From contig OZ037768.1 in NCBI GenBank assembly GCA_964035545.1, positions 6,315,241 to 6,379,240 on the forward strand: a DNA stretch of 64,000 nucleotides, read 5' to 3'. This DNA is from Bugula neritina. Its lineage: Eukaryota > Bryozoa > Gymnolaemata > Cheilostomatida > Bugulidae. Position 1 is the stretch's first letter, and every line of letters begins with the position of its first letter. Below the pieces are notes generated by a model, which saw only the letters and a list, made by a program, of their open reading frames with translations, was not told the DNA's origin and did not search any database. Both the position numbers and the translations under genes were made by a program. Positions 51,201 to 64,000 of this stretch are shown one piece after another.

Positions 51201-54200
51201 TAGCTTAGCAATATTGTTTTTTGTGCATGAAAGCAATAGTCAAAAACTTGAAATTTATTAACTGCAGCTTTTAAAATTTTACTATTGTTTGGCTCTACCA
51301 CACTTGGCTAGAAAAGTCCATAAATTTAATAATTAAATTAAATAGATGGTCAAACTGCATCAAAGAAATTTTTACGAAAACTGAATACAATAACCGAACA
51401 AACATTTACCAATAAACTGAAGGAGTGAAATACATTCCTTTTCATCATCACTGACTAGTAGCTGATCACACAGTGCTCCTGTATTGTAACTTCTCTCTGA
51501 GTTGTCTACACATTTATCCAATACACTTATACAATCAGCTCTAAAACAGACAAATATTATTACAAGAAATCTGCTTAAAGCACTCATATTCATGTACAAT
51601 ATTTTATAAATTCAAGCTAATAAATAACAGATGCTGTTGAATTATTTTTGAATGACCACTTTCATACAGCTTAAGGTGCAATGCATACCCATCCCACACA
51701 TTAGAGTGATTAGATCATAAAACTCAATGAGTTTGTAGGCTAAACCATAAAAGGATGGAATAAAAGACTTCAAATTAATAGCACTAAGCTTCCTCTAACT
51801 TACTTGCATATTCTGCCATGACTGCCCTGAGCATTACAAGGTTTCACGTTGAGGGCACAAGATATCGCCTTCCACATTGCAGGTTCACAAGTCCGTATGT
51901 CTTTGATGGGTACAGTCATAGTGCTTGGCAGCTGAATGCGTTTATTCCGTAGCCAGGAGCTGTACTCTCTCCTGAATTCATTAACAAACTCTTACAATTA
52001 ACACTTACATTAGAGCTTTGCTGAAAATTATAGGAGTTAGGTGCAGTAGCTGAGAAATTGAGAAAAACCTGTGTTCTAGATTAAAAATGTAGCAAAAGAA
52101 TTTCAACCCATGCCCTAAACCAAAATTTAATGAAAAATTATAAAACTTAAGCTATGTCAACTTCCCCACTACTGCCCCTAAATGGAAAATAGTTGCTTAA
52201 AACACACACATGCATTTACATGTCTGTCAAAAATTGGCATTCAACATTTGCCTTTATGTTTAGTTAAAGCTAAGTTTTTAATTATTATTTTAAATAACAA
52301 ATTTATATAATTCTAATGCACACCATAAACTGCTAAAGCATAAATTGTATTTTGAGAAATGGTACCTTGAAGCTACATCCGCTTCTTTGTCGCAAGATCG
52401 AAATGAAATGTCGAATCTGTTGTTATAGTTTGAACAAAAATCCAACTGCTTACAGCCCACTTTGCAAGGAGCCTTAACTGTAAAATATCAACAGTTAGCA
52501 ATTAGCAATTAACTAAATGATATTACATGTATTATGGTGCTTAAATCTAAAATACTGTTATATTCTTTGCAATAACTATGTAAGTTGACTGAGGACGAAA
52601 ACCAAAATTTATCAAATATAAATTTGAGATCAAACATCCTACAAGAGAGTGAATATTACATTTATAACTAATAAAATATAATAGGTTGGATTAGGAAAAA
52701 GTTATCTAAAAGGCAAAAAAACATCAGTAATGCTGAACTATCATACCTGGAGCACTATAAAGAAACTTAATTGATATTTTGTCCTATTGCAATATTGCTC
52801 AATAAATCATAATCAGCAATTATTAACAGTGTAATGTTATTGTCAGAATATAAAGCAAACACATAGTAGTAGAGACACTAGCAATCTAGCAATGGGCTAA
52901 AAGGGAACCGAGGCACAGAAACTTACCGTCCTGTAAACATGTCATCATGCTTAGTTCATTGGTGTTGTACTGACAGGCAGAGCTGAAACTTTCCCAGACA
53001 GAAGACAACTTCCTGTCATACAGCTGGATGCAGAGACTCCGACACTGAGTAGATACAGCCTTAGAGCAGCACTGCAGACTAGCACTGTCCAAGGGAGGCA
53101 ACTTCTCAATATCAGAAGACCGGCCGCGATTGCTGTCAGCTTCAGACAGCAGGAAGCATTGCCAAAATGGCTCCTACACACCGTTATAGTTTATATTACG
53201 TTATGATATATAAATTACTGTGTTCAGATCGATTTTAATTAGTATATCGTCATGCCATTTCTAATAAAAAATACTTTTCTTATTGCTAAATGTAGGTACC
53301 AAAGAACACAATACAATATATAATAATTGAATAAAAAACAAGGTTTTATGTTTTAGAGTATAGACCTACATAATTTTCTCTACTCCCCTATATTTTATAT
53401 ACGAAAATACAAACACACTGTTCTATTACATTTAAATCCACACAAAGTAATGTTGTTATAAAATTAAACGGTAAATTTATTTGACTGTGTTTAAAAATCA
53501 CTCCACACCTAATCGAATGACCGTTGTTTGAAAGTCACATATTAAATACTTGAAAAATTTTATTTTAAAAGTCATTTTTGTCTAAAATAATCTACAGCTG
53601 CGGATAAATTTTTCATCCTCTTTTATATATGTTATACGCATATGCATTATATAGATATACATAATTTATATTTTATATAGTTATGTTAAAATGAAGCTAA
53701 AATTATGAGTTCAATTATTTTCAGGTTTATCTACTTTGACCATTTTTTGAATAATCTGCAAATCTTGCTTAAAAAAAGTTTTTAAAATCTTTATAATATT
53801 CTGAAAATTAATTCCTAACCGTAGATTCAGGTTGACCACACACTGGGATTAAAGTCTTCATGATATCATCTTGACTTCTCATCCCAGTGAAAGCAGTAAC
53901 ACACGTCTGTTTGCACATGGTATTCACACCTTTACTGCAGCATTGAATACCTGAATTCAACCAATCAGCAAATAGAAACTCATCAAATATACCCCCTATT
54001 CACACTTACCCGTACCGTAACAGCAAATACCAGCCATTTTTACAAATGTCTGAGCTTCCTGTACGGTGTTGCGGTACGGTAGGATCAAGTACTACTTGAT
54101 TCAAATAAGTTGCGGCGGACTCCTATTGGACAGAAAAACTGTTGCGTCAACTCATTGGATATAATTGTCCAATGAAGTGTCATAGATCGTACCTAATAGC

Positions 54201-57200
54201 GGACTTTGAAAACTTCAGCCAGGACACATTAAAAATGGCTGATATTTGCTGTTACGGCGTACGATACGGTAAGTGTGAATAGGGGGATAGTTTGCAATAA
54301 ACAGAAAAAAAAACATAATTATTCTAAAAGAATTAATTTACGCTGCAGACCCTTACCAGCATAACTTAGTTAAATTTGCATTAGACAATTTATAACATAT
54401 CTATAGCTGCTTCTGATCATAAAACCAATCAAGGAGAATAAAACCATCACTATGAAGGAGAGATACACAAACAATGTTGTATAACTTGTAAATTATCTTG
54501 TTTATAACTTTACAGTATAAATGTTTAGAGGCTTTGTACTGAACCAATGGCTGCTACCATATATCTTTTTTGTATAATCTTAAAGAGAAACTGTTAGATG
54601 AAGTTATTACAGCATAGAATAAATATCCACTTCAACCAAGTTGACTATATAGCAACATAACATTAAAAGAGTATTTTATTATTTTCAAAGATATTGCTTA
54701 CAATATTTTAGAAGTTTATGTAATCTACATTAATACTCATTATATTCCATCCCAAGCAAAAATAGTAAAGATTTATGAAAAGTCAATATCAGTGGACGTA
54801 CTTAGAAACTTGAGCTATGTTTTTCAGAATATTGAGAAAAACCATTTTAGCGATGAAATGTAAGTAAATAATGGCTACACTCAGGAAGAGCAAATATTAG
54901 CTCAGCAATTAACCAACATTTGTACAAGTTAGATGGACAATAATGAAACTGGGTTATATATTCATATTTTCACTGTTTCACATGAGTTACTGTACATTAC
55001 TACACATTACTGTTGACTCAGTTATTCAAGATAATGATAATAGAGTATTTGTCTTGGGATCAATAACACTCTTTACATGTAAGTGACAATTAAATGCCTT
55101 GTTCTCATCCTAAATAAGAACTTGATCATGTTGAGAACCAACTTCACCAATTTTACAAAAAGTTCAAACGTGTCAGTTCAAGTCATATATAGCAATCACT
55201 CCTATGAATGCAAATAACGTACATGAAATTTTTAACGCGTGAGGTTTAGCACTACAAATATATAAAAGAACAAATTTGAACGTAGAAGCATCAATGGTTA
55301 CATACTTGTAGCGTGACTGCTGCTGGTTGGAGGCTGCTGCTGCCGCTGCTGCTGTTGCTGCTGTGTCCAGTTTTGAATGCACTGATGTACATAGGAGTTG
55401 GACCCGGTACACAGAGCATCCAAATTACTCGTTAAAGTAGCGTCGGCGGAAGAGGTTTCACCGGCAAACATAGCCCTACATGCTGCCTTGCACTGGGTAG
55501 ACATGATGTTGGGGCAACATTGCTGACTGCCTAAAATGAGTAGCCAAACAGCAACATAATATTTTGAAAACTTATAAAAATTAATTTATGGCTCTCTTAG
55601 CTGTACACATTATTTTCAAAAGCCTTTGAACTTTATAAAGACACTTTTCACACTATTTAGTTGAAAAATAGTAAATTACTTCACATAATTTTGAAGCTAA
55701 AAGCTCATTTTAATAATTTTATGAGTACTTAACATTGCACCATGTGACTAAATTATAGGTATCTCATTATAATGTAGGGCATCTGCTAACCTGTTTGTCG
55801 ATGAACGCAGGCATACAATGTCTTTTCACTGTCCAATGAACACCTCTGTTTCAAATCTGTGATACTGTTGGCCTGAACGGATAAAGATAAACAGTGGCAA
55901 CTGCATCTTCTTCTGATGCATTTCACAAACTCATTTAACTGTAAACACTTATTATATGACATGCTTTCACAAACTACTCCGCGCTGGTGAGGCAATTTAT
56001 GAAAGTTGACACTGCATTTTTGAATTTGGTATTGTTGGTTTACAAGGTATGCAACTGTGTACATTTTGCGTGTATATCATTGTATACGTATCACCTAATA
56101 TATAATATAACAAATATAATAAAAACATCATTAAAATATTTAATATTATTCCAAGATAAATATTTGGTCCTTTTAGTGAACATTGATAAGTGTATACGCA
56201 TCATATCTTTTTTAATTACATTAAACACTAACAATTAGCATAATACATCAACTGAAATTTATAATAAACTTAATATTCAACAGTACAAACAAAAATTTAT
56301 TTATGAGCTTAAATGTAATTGACTAATTGATTAAACTAAACATTACATTGAAATATTAGAATGAAACTACACATTGATATATAGATTTACAACTTTTGCA
56401 TAACACATGACTATATTATTTAGTATATACTATTACATAATACTAATAGATGTATATTAGCTACACTGCCATTGTACTCAACAGATTACATAATAATGAA
56501 TACTACTAACTAATCATGCTAAACTATTAATTGTAGCATTTTAAATTTTTTGTGACTGCTAAAAAAAGCAAAAATTAAAATTAAAAACCCAACTTGAAGA
56601 AGCTTGGTGTTTTTCATACAATACGATACGTGTTGTGTTTACTGTGAACATGTTTACTTGCTGTAGTAAAGCCACAGTCTTATTATTGTGAAGTCATGGA
56701 TGCACACAACAGAGTTGGTAATAATGAAATTAGATTGCATTCTACTTCTCCAACAGAAAAATAAGAAAACGGTGTTTTTACTCACAGTTTGACAGGCTAA
56801 TTGACAGTCTGAAGAATAAGCGAGTTCACAGCAGGATCTGCCTTCCCATGATTCTATTTCAGTTAGCACTAAGTGGAAATAACAGTGAAAGAATATAGCC
56901 ATGGGTATTAGGTTATGAATATAGTTAGTAATATTAGATGTCTTACATTAACTTCTCAGCAGGTCTTGCATTCTTAATTTATGTAAGTATGGATTAGAAT
57001 GGTCATATTATACTGATTCACTTAAATGTAATATACACATATTAATAGGTGCTAAATTACCATTTTATAGTAATGGATCCTTATTCTACTCAAACTATTT
57101 GCATTGTTTATTTTCGTTTACAAACCTGGGACACTTGTAATGGTGAAGATGAGCAATAATATCATTGCAATTATAATCTGCATCAGAATTGACAATGAAA

Positions 57201-60200
57201 CCTAGTTGTCTAGATTAATAACTGATACATACCTGGATAATTAGCACCAATACATTGCCAAAATGTCAGCTGCAACAAAAATCAATTATTTATGATGTAC
57301 ATAGAGAAACAGCACCCAGCGTATTTGAAGAATATGTTCCGATATATTTCGCATAACAATAATTAGTGTTAGATTTTTCAACAAACAAGCAACTAACATT
57401 ATTAAGTATAAAAATTATGCAGTTTATTTGCTTTTGTATTTGTGATATAGAAATCAAAATAATATTCTACACAGCTTATATAGACCCAAGGTAGTTTGAT
57501 AGTTGATTTTAGATGACACAGCATTCTTGAAATCCATTACAGAAAAGCAAAAAAACTAAATGCTTGAATGAACAGGGATTTTTTTCGTGACTTGAAGAAA
57601 CTTGAAACTTGAAGAAACAGTTTTGATCAGTACTACTGTGATCAATGAAATCAGTTTAAATGATCAATAACGACACACTGCTATACATCACAACGTACTG
57701 AGGTACCAAGAAGCATTCAGGGTAAAACATCTAGATGTCTATGCTTCATGAGATACTATGATTTCAAAACTTTGGACCAATGAAATGTCGGGAAGTAGCA
57801 GTAATGTCTTACCAAGTCATTTATAGGGCAGTGTCTATACGCTGTCGAAAATATTTCCATTTGTTGCAGAGGTCCTCTGCTCATCCATAGCTATAACATA
57901 ATCATGCAGAGATTAGCTGAAATGTTTTTATTTCACAAAAGTAAGTATAATATAGTAGACATCTCTTGCCAGACATGTGTGAGAGGCTTGCATGATGCAG
58001 GTGCCAGCAAGTTGTGAGGCCTCCCCTCCCCCCCTTCTTATCGATGACAGAATGCTGCTGGTCCTGAGGCAAATGTGGCCTATTGATTTGCCTATTTGTT
58101 ATTTAGTTTCTCACAGTTCCCCTCTAATATACCCAATATTTGTTTGCACTGATACGAGTAGACTAATTGTTAACTAAAGGGCCATAAAAACATGCCCATT
58201 CATCTTTTGTGTCACTCGTGTGTAATAGCATTAATAGTAATTGACTCAAGTGAAAACATTACAATTGTTCATATGACGACTAATTATCTGCTAAATAAAC
58301 TGGCACTCAGTTTTTGCTAGCAATGAACCACCTGAGATATCTAGTATGACATCTGCATGTAGGAAAAAAATTATAGCTGCTAAAACAAGGAATAATAGTG
58401 TTTCAATTCAAAACTAGAAGGATTTCTAGTTGTTTAAAATGTATTTGCAGGCATTGGAAAAATGTAAACTCTACTGTAATAATATACACTGACTAGGACA
58501 TCGTAGCTATTTGACTAATCTGCTGCTGTATATAAGCACTTGATTTATGAGGTAAACAGCTAAATGCTATTTTCAGTGCAAAGTTGTAAACACTAGAATT
58601 TTATAAATAAAACAGCCTAGTCTAAATTATCTTCCTGTCAACAATAAAATTACAGTTACATCTAGTATTCTACAACTTTAGAGAAATTGTGCATCTATCT
58701 GGAACAAATACAGCCTTCATTCCCCTGCAGATAAGAATTATATGAAAATATACTTTACATTTTTCATTGTCTCATAATGAATAAAAGCGCTATTATGATG
58801 TTATCACAAAATATGATTTTCATTAAGTTATTTTATTATCTCTTCTACATTTAATTGTATTCAATCTACTTGACTTTCTGGCATAGATAAATCTAGGAAT
58901 TTTGACAGATATTGCAAAACACATGCTAACAATTTACAAGCTATCATTGTGCATCTATACTTGAATTTAAAATATATACTTAATATCTTCACAGAAAAAT
59001 TAAATTTAATCAAGAACAGCTTCATATAAGTGTAAAGATCTTTTCCTCAAATTCCAATACTGATAATGATATTCAGCAAGTAAATCACTTGTATCATGTT
59101 TTCAACCCTTAAATATTTATGATAGTACCTAAGCTAAATTTTGATATTGAATATATAAACTCCAGAAAATACAGATGGATACACCAAAATATTTCGCATT
59201 CAAGATGTGGGCATACCACAGCTAAAAATAATAATCTTCTAGTATTATATGCACTCTAACAATAAACACAATGTGCTGTATTTAGACACGAAATTTGATC
59301 CTTGACAGCTAAAGAGTATATTATAAGGATATATAATAACTCATCATCCCTCAGTATAATTGTATTATATATCCAGAAAGAGGGTGCTATCCATGTATCA
59401 TATTATGACAACATTCTGTTTGGGCGCCGTGCGTGCTGTATGCATGTTATATTGAAGAGTAAGCTAGAATTCTTCTTTAATTAATCATCTAGCCAAGTGA
59501 CTGAAATCTAGCAACTTGAGATATTGTGTGCTGAGACGCTGCTGCTGACATCAGTTGTCTGTCCCACAGAGGCCTCGGCAGCAGTAATGATATATATCAG
59601 AAGATATTTGATAGAATAAAATAAAGTTATGTTGGACACAGCAATGTTCTGTTGGCTGATAGACTAGTTTCCTAACACAGATTAGTTTTTTAAGTATTAA
59701 CAAGACAAGTATTTTGCTGTATTGGGACTGAGTAGCAAACATAATCTTGTCTCCATGGTAACACTGTCAGTGCATTAAATCTTAATTTTGTTGAAGACAA
59801 TGGTGAGCAAGAACTTTATCTTTATTACTGCAGAAGGATTAGTTGACTTAGTGATAAGGTGGCATATTTACAACAACTTGAGAAGAATTTGCCGACTGGT
59901 AAAAAGTAGCCATATCTGGTAGCCTGTGTTCTCAGCGAGCTACACACCCTATTACTGGTTAGAACTTTTGACTCAACTGCTAATCACGTTTATTAATAAC
60001 TCAAGTCTACAGCAATCATAATTATCAACACTAACTAAACAACTCCTCTTTTTGATATGAAATTTGGTTGGCTTCAACAAGAGCAGTGTCTTGGTGCAAA
60101 TATAATGCAGTGGAAACCACAGGCACTTGTAGATTATTGGCCTAGTATCAACTGGAGTGGTCAATATATCAATATAAGTACCGCACTAAATCAAACAAAT

Positions 60201-61222
60201 GACTAATAAAAAGTAGTGATATGAAAAGTTTCATCTGCAAGCAAATAAAACTAAAACTTATAAAGCTATTTTGATTCATAACCAAGTTGAGTGCAGTTTA
60301 GGGGCTGTTTGATGGCCACAGACAACAAACATTGATATTTTATTAGAAAAGGCAATTCCTCAAATAGAATTGAGTAAAATATGGCCATAATTCATCATTT
60401 ATGAAAGAAATTTCTAAGGCTAAAACTTTTATCCAGATGTAGTCAAATTGATTGGACAGGGAACTAATGGACATAATTACCTGTTCACAAACATCTTTGC
60501 ATGGTGTGTATTTCGCTTTACTAACATGCTTACAGCATTCCATGGTGTTGGAAATGGCTACAAAATATAAATATGATGTATAAATTAAGGTGCATACTGA
60601 CCAAGTGCATGTTAGTGATACAAGTTATTGCTTTGAATTAATCCTTACGGCTGTACAATGCGTCAGTGTTGCAACAGGAGCAGCTGCAGCACGCATCATT
60701 ACTTTGAATGCTTAGAACAGGATTGCTAGTATTGTTAGAAAGGAGTTGATAGAATTACCATCACTGGAACTGTATGTGTGGGTATGCAATCATATATATA
60801 ATGAAATACTTTCAACAGTTGCTAAAAACTATAAGCCCTATTCAGCCTTAAGCACAACTCAAGTAAGTAAAAAACATAATGTAAATTTGTGGTAGGTTAA
60901 GAATACATGAATGATCAGGCACGTTGTGCATTGTGATTGTAGCTAGACAATGTCAACATTATCTTTAAGCTGCAAATATATATATATAGTTTATAATTTG
61001 AATTTACAATATCGCTATAGGTCAGCTTAACTTAGTCAAAATGAGTAATTAACCATTAGATTGTTTATATCAGAAAATACTTCAAAATTTTGTCAGTTTT
61101 ACACTAACCTAATAAAATGTATGACAGTACAAGTTCAGCTTACCTCCTCTTATAGACAGTGCAATTATCCATAAAGAGGCAAGAGTATTAACATAGAAGA
61201 TCCGAGAACAATCACCAAACAT
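48217..61222 (-). CDS. RECK: RECK, GPI-anchored cysteine-rich protein with Kazal motifs
   Basis: Nineteen coding exons join in frame to 972 residues (human about 971): 61144-61222, 60481-60557, 57813-57890, 57233-57269, 56786-56868, 55791-55872, 55306-55530, 53820-53950, 52927-53173, 52366-52477, 51804-51971, 51410-51540, 50929-51157, 50414-50634, 49987-50220, 49631-49882, 49147-49251, 48794-49002, 48217-48435. Exon 1 is a signal peptide (TLASLWIIALSI). Five CC motifs follow: CCKHVSKAKYTPCKDVC, CCELAYSSDCQLAC, CCPNIMSTQCKAAC, CCSKGVNTMCKQTC, CCSKAVSTQCRSLC. The middle region keeps PCKVGCKQLDFCSNYNNR, IRTCEPAMWKAISC and NPCVPNPCNKTQLCEVN. Three Kazal-like units are in exons 15-16 (CGCPLSYQPVCTVNG; NGVVCGVNGETYMNECSAY), then IPPGACCPVCG. 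The C-terminus is Ser/Thr/Asn-rich with a short hydrophobic tail (AVMSLWFGIYYYAIT), consistent with GPI anchoring but weak. In vertebrates RECK restrains metalloproteases and acts with GPR124 as a Wnt7 co-receptor. Confidence 0.95.
49426..49622. repeat. AT-only palindromic low-complexity tract in RECK intron
   Basis: About 200 bases made mostly of ATATTATA/TATAATAT permutations, able to form many overlapping hairpins. It ends close to the donor of the Kazal exon (49631-49882). Confidence 0.8.
53992..54286. mobile_element. MITE, ~295 bp with ~50-bp terminal inverted repeats, in RECK intron
   Basis: The left end is CCCCCTATTCACACTTACC and continues through CGTAACAGCAAATACCAGCC. The right end is its reverse complement (GGTAAGTGTGAATAGGGGG) with small changes. 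Both ends are flanked by ATA, a possible 3-bp target duplication. There is no coding capacity. It lies between RECK exons 7 and 8. Three-base duplications suggest a PIF/Harbinger-like mobiliser, but that is inference. Confidence 0.87.
55333..55362 (-). repeat. CAG/CAA/CGG repeat encoding poly-Gln in RECK
   Basis: On the minus strand the codons read as Gln x6, Arg, Gln x3 in RECK exon 7, mostly CAG. The tract lies just after CIQNWT, in the linker between the third and fourth CC motifs, so it should be surface-exposed and length-variable. Confidence 0.9.
57891..60480. other. large RECK intron 2
   Basis: A 2.6-kb intron between the exon for the first CC motif and the next exon. It contains scattered short ORFs and a CT-rich patch near 58020 (CCTCCCCTCCCCCCC). 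No supported gene was seen inside. Confidence 0.6.
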
Positions 61223-62289
61223 TCTATATTTTGCAACTAGTTATAGTACAGCCTAGAGAAGGGTTGATCATTTTTCTTTAGACAAGAATTGAAAACTCAA
61301 GTTACAGTTTTGCATAGCTAAAATAACTGCTCTCCACCAGCTTTTTGCATTCGAAGTACTGAAGGAGTTTATGCCAATCCTTACCCACGTTGCCAGTGTA
61401 GCTTTTTTACCAATAGCACGTGTATGAACATAAGCTCCGCCTACATTAAAATTTTAGAAGTTTGATAATAATAGCAGACAACTCTCAAGATTTAACATAG
61501 GTCATGTATTGTTTGTGGCTTTTCAGAATTCTACACATTTATTGTTTTGAATTATACAATCCTGGCCATAAAATTATTGCTTTGTAGAATGTTTTGTATG
61601 TAGATGATAGCTTTAGGTGTTTGATATAAACTTCCTTCCAAATCACTAGCCAAAGAAATCGTTTGGTATGTGAATCACAAGGGCAAGAAGTCATTCTATA
61701 AAATAAACGAAATATAGAAAAAGCTTTAGTGTAGTATAAATTATATAATATGTAGTATATACTAAAGACCAATCGTATAACTGGTAACAACCAACCAATG
61801 ATATACCATGTAACTTTGCAGTTTCCATGTAATTGGTATATTTTACAAAACAGAAACTAACAAAAAGTACAAGTATTATTACTGCTGGTATGCTGTGAAA
61901 TTTCTAACTTTTATAATAACTTGATAAATTTTTTAATAATAGTAAATAAGCTAGTTTATTGATTTTCTTCGAAGAAACTTTAAAGACATAAAAATAAAAA
62001 TAGAATAAATGCAAAAAATCACAGATATAATTTTCTTCGACTCTGACTATTGAGCTTCCTTGTTCACATCATATGAAATATATTATGACAATTTTGTTGC
62101 CGATGAAGATGCAAAAATGAACTATTTACAAAAATATTCTACAGTTAGGTCAACAAAATGAAATGGAATGATCATATTGCACAAGGTCAGTCTTCATAAC
62201 AAACACGTTTCTCCATTTTCTGTCAAAAATGAGCTAAAGTCCTAAAAATCATCATCTACATATAAGAAAAGAGCTTTTAATACTACAAA
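61223..62289. other. upstream region of RECK / 3' flank of the MFS gene
   Basis: About 1.07 kb separates the RECK start codon from the stop of the next gene on the same strand. It should hold the RECK promoter and the 3' UTR of the transporter gene. A minus-strand AATAAA (plus TTTATT, 61955-61960) is a candidate polyadenylation site for the transporter. No clear TATA box was identified. Confidence 0.45.
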
Positions 62290-63869
62290 TTAGTTTATTT
62301 GAGTAGGCGGTTCTACAGAATTAGGAGTTGTTTTTTCTTCATCTTGCTGCTCTTCCGGAATCGGCACTGGCCACTGTCCTTTTGATTTCATAATTAGTAT
62401 ATAAGTTAACATCAGGCAAGCCTAAAATTTAAATGAAATATAAATAATTTTCGTAACCATGATGTTTGTAAATAGAGTAGTAATATTATTACTCATGGGA
62501 ATAGAATTTTTTAGCTGGAGGAAATTTTCAAATTAGTCTAATGAGAATTTTAATGGCTTACATCCTGGAAAACTATTAGATTGTTTGAATAGGAAGTCAT
62601 ATTTGTCGGAGCATATTCTAAATGCATTGCTGGCACACTACCCTATTATTCACTACAATTCACACACCCACTTACCAAGAAAATGCTGAGGAAACCACAA
62701 ACAGAAGTTGCCCATTCAAACCCAAACTGTCCAGTAAAATAACCGGCAGCAGAAGGACCGACAAATCCTCCCAAGCAGAACCCGGATTGAAACATCCCCG
62801 CCATCAGTCCATAAGTTTGTAGATTATCTTCAAACCCACGGCTCCTGTCAACATAACCTTTTAACTCAATGTAACTGAACAACACATTTCCTAATAAGGC
62901 AAGCAATGACAAGTTGCCAAAAGTAAGAAATACCCACGACAGTTTCTGCAAACTAATTATATGATTGTCTATTCACCAGAATAATTAAAACTCAAAATCA
63001 GACTAGTGTTAGAATAGCATTAACATAACTGGCACTTTACTCATACTATGTTTAATTATATATTAAAAGGTTATTGCTAATTCCTTTATTGGGCAACCAT
63101 ACTTACTTGGCAAGTCGGATAACCAGAGGGAAAACCGGAATTAAAGCTGCTCCAATAGATATTCCCAATAATATAAGAGCTACTGCAGTCAATGGCAGTC
63201 TGAAATAATCAACTGCAGGTAAATTATAATATAAATTAAACTCACTATCTTAACCTTTGTGGAACACTGCTTTAAGCCAGTTGAAATAGTATATAATCTA
63301 TTATCTAATATTTCTACAATATATTTGCCATCTCACTTTTTCATTTTTCAATAAACTGACATAGTAAAATTTAGTCAAACTTATAGAAAAATAAATACAT
63401 AGTTATAGGAATATGGGACTGCTGTGACTGAAAAGCTTGGAGTTATGACATCATGGCTTTCAGTACAGAGAAAAAGCTGTGACTAGTCTTGAAATGAATG
63501 CACATGTGAACAGCTGGGGACTTCTTATTTTAGATGTATACTTGGTGAGTTGTGCTAATCTTACATAATTATACGATAAGGCAGGAAATTTTGAATCTAT
63601 GCTGCATTATGTTACTTTTATTGTATTTATATAGTAATATATGCATTTATGCAGACGCACAAAAACTTAGGTCTCAAACATCTACTGGCTTTAACAGAAG
63701 TTCTGGTATATATCTGAGCTACATTTGAACTGCAATTAACAGAAAATGAATCTGAAAACATTACTTACGTGGTAGGGATCAGCCAGGATAACCATGGGCT
63801 TGGCCCAAGTAGGAAATATGATATGCCGGTTAGAAATAAGCCAGCAACAGACATAGAGCCTTGGTATCC
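62290..63869 (-). CDS. SLC18B1: SLC18B1-like MFS transporter (3' part)
   Basis: Four 3' exons are visible, in order 63769-63869, 63107-63199, 62676-62844 and 62290-62421, joining in phases 2, 2 and 0 to about 164 residues. The 5' part lies beyond the right edge. Helices include GYQGSMSVAGLFLTGISYFL and LPLTAVALILLGISIGAALI followed by PVFPLVIR. Next come GFEDNLQTYGLMAGMFQSGF, LGGFVGPSAAGYF and FGFEWATSVCGFL, a good match to the C-terminal half of SLC18B1, a vesicular polyamine transporter. The tail is polar and acidic (PEEQQDEEKTTPNSVEPP). The 62844 acceptor was preferred to one at 62945 because only it keeps phase and gives the family motif A-x3-GFED. Confidence 0.8.
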
Positions 63870-64000
63870 CTAAAATATAGCAAATTACAAACAATGCCTA
63901 GGTTAAGCATGCTTTGTAACAAAAGTTATAATTTTGACCAGAAAATTATTTAAAGCACTTTTGTGTGTTATTTGAAGGTCAAATCAAGATCGTGTACTGT

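Noticed and set aside
55873-56064. In-frame upstream extension of RECK exon 6
   Set aside because: It adds extra Cys/Arg residues not seen in RECK. The acceptor ending at 55873 has a good pyrimidine tract and gives the expected CC2 spacing.
60645-60722. Possible extra RECK exon, Cys-rich (ACCSCSCCNTDALYS) with a GTAAGG donor
   Set aside because: Every nearby acceptor gives a length that breaks the phase between exon 1 and the CC1 exon. Joining exon 1 (ends phase 1) directly to 60557 restores the frame and matches RECK.
62845-62951. Longer version of the MFS exon starting at the 62945 acceptor
   Set aside because: The preceding exon ends in phase 2 and the longer exon starts in phase 0, so they cannot join in frame. 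The acceptor at 62844 fits phase and family sequence.

Overview
This is an animal nuclear genome window. It is AT-rich, its genes are split by GT-AG introns, and it encodes metazoan families: RECK, canopy, granulin, TMEM19, and a collagen/EGF membrane protein. There are no operons, no Shine-Dalgarno-type sites and no CRISPR. The introns are mostly 0.2-2.6 kb and contain MITE-like elements and microsatellites, which fits a marine-invertebrate-like metazoan. I cannot name the phylum from the sequence. All exon models were built by hand from splice signals, reading phase and homology remembered from vertebrate proteins.

Layout from left to right. 4-2118 (+): 3' part of a NUDT12-type NADH pyrophosphatase (four exons seen). 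5811-20630 (+): 20-exon gene for a 938-residue type I membrane protein. It has a signal peptide, three copies of an unnamed module, Thr-rich linkers, 50 uninterrupted Gly-X-Y triplets, three EGF-like units, one membrane segment and a short tail. One of its introns holds a 3.6-kb inverted-repeat element with ~0.8-kb arms. 21323-24661 (-): complete TMEM19 (6 exons), with a MITE in intron 1. 26538-26804 (-): last exon of a small unrecognised gene. 28345-37073 (+): secreted granulin precursor (7 coding exons, 2290 residues) with 29 granulin domains. Of these, 25 lie in one 5,853-bp exon, 24 of them as a near-identical 234-bp tandem array. 40831-45583 (-): canopy-family ER protein (5 exons, KTEL terminus). 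48217-61222 (-): complete RECK (19 coding exons, 972 residues, CAG/poly-Gln tract, a MITE in an intron). 62290-63869 (-): 3' part of an SLC18B1-like MFS transporter, running off the right edge.

The genes do not look like one pathway. They share a secretory or cell-surface theme: granulin, RECK, the collagen/EGF protein, and canopy as an ER folding factor. This may be chance. Most likely to be new: the three-module type I transmembrane collagen/EGF protein, the very large granulin array with a recognisable higher-order duplication, and the inverted-repeat element whose arms carry promoter-like motifs and a duplicated short ORF.
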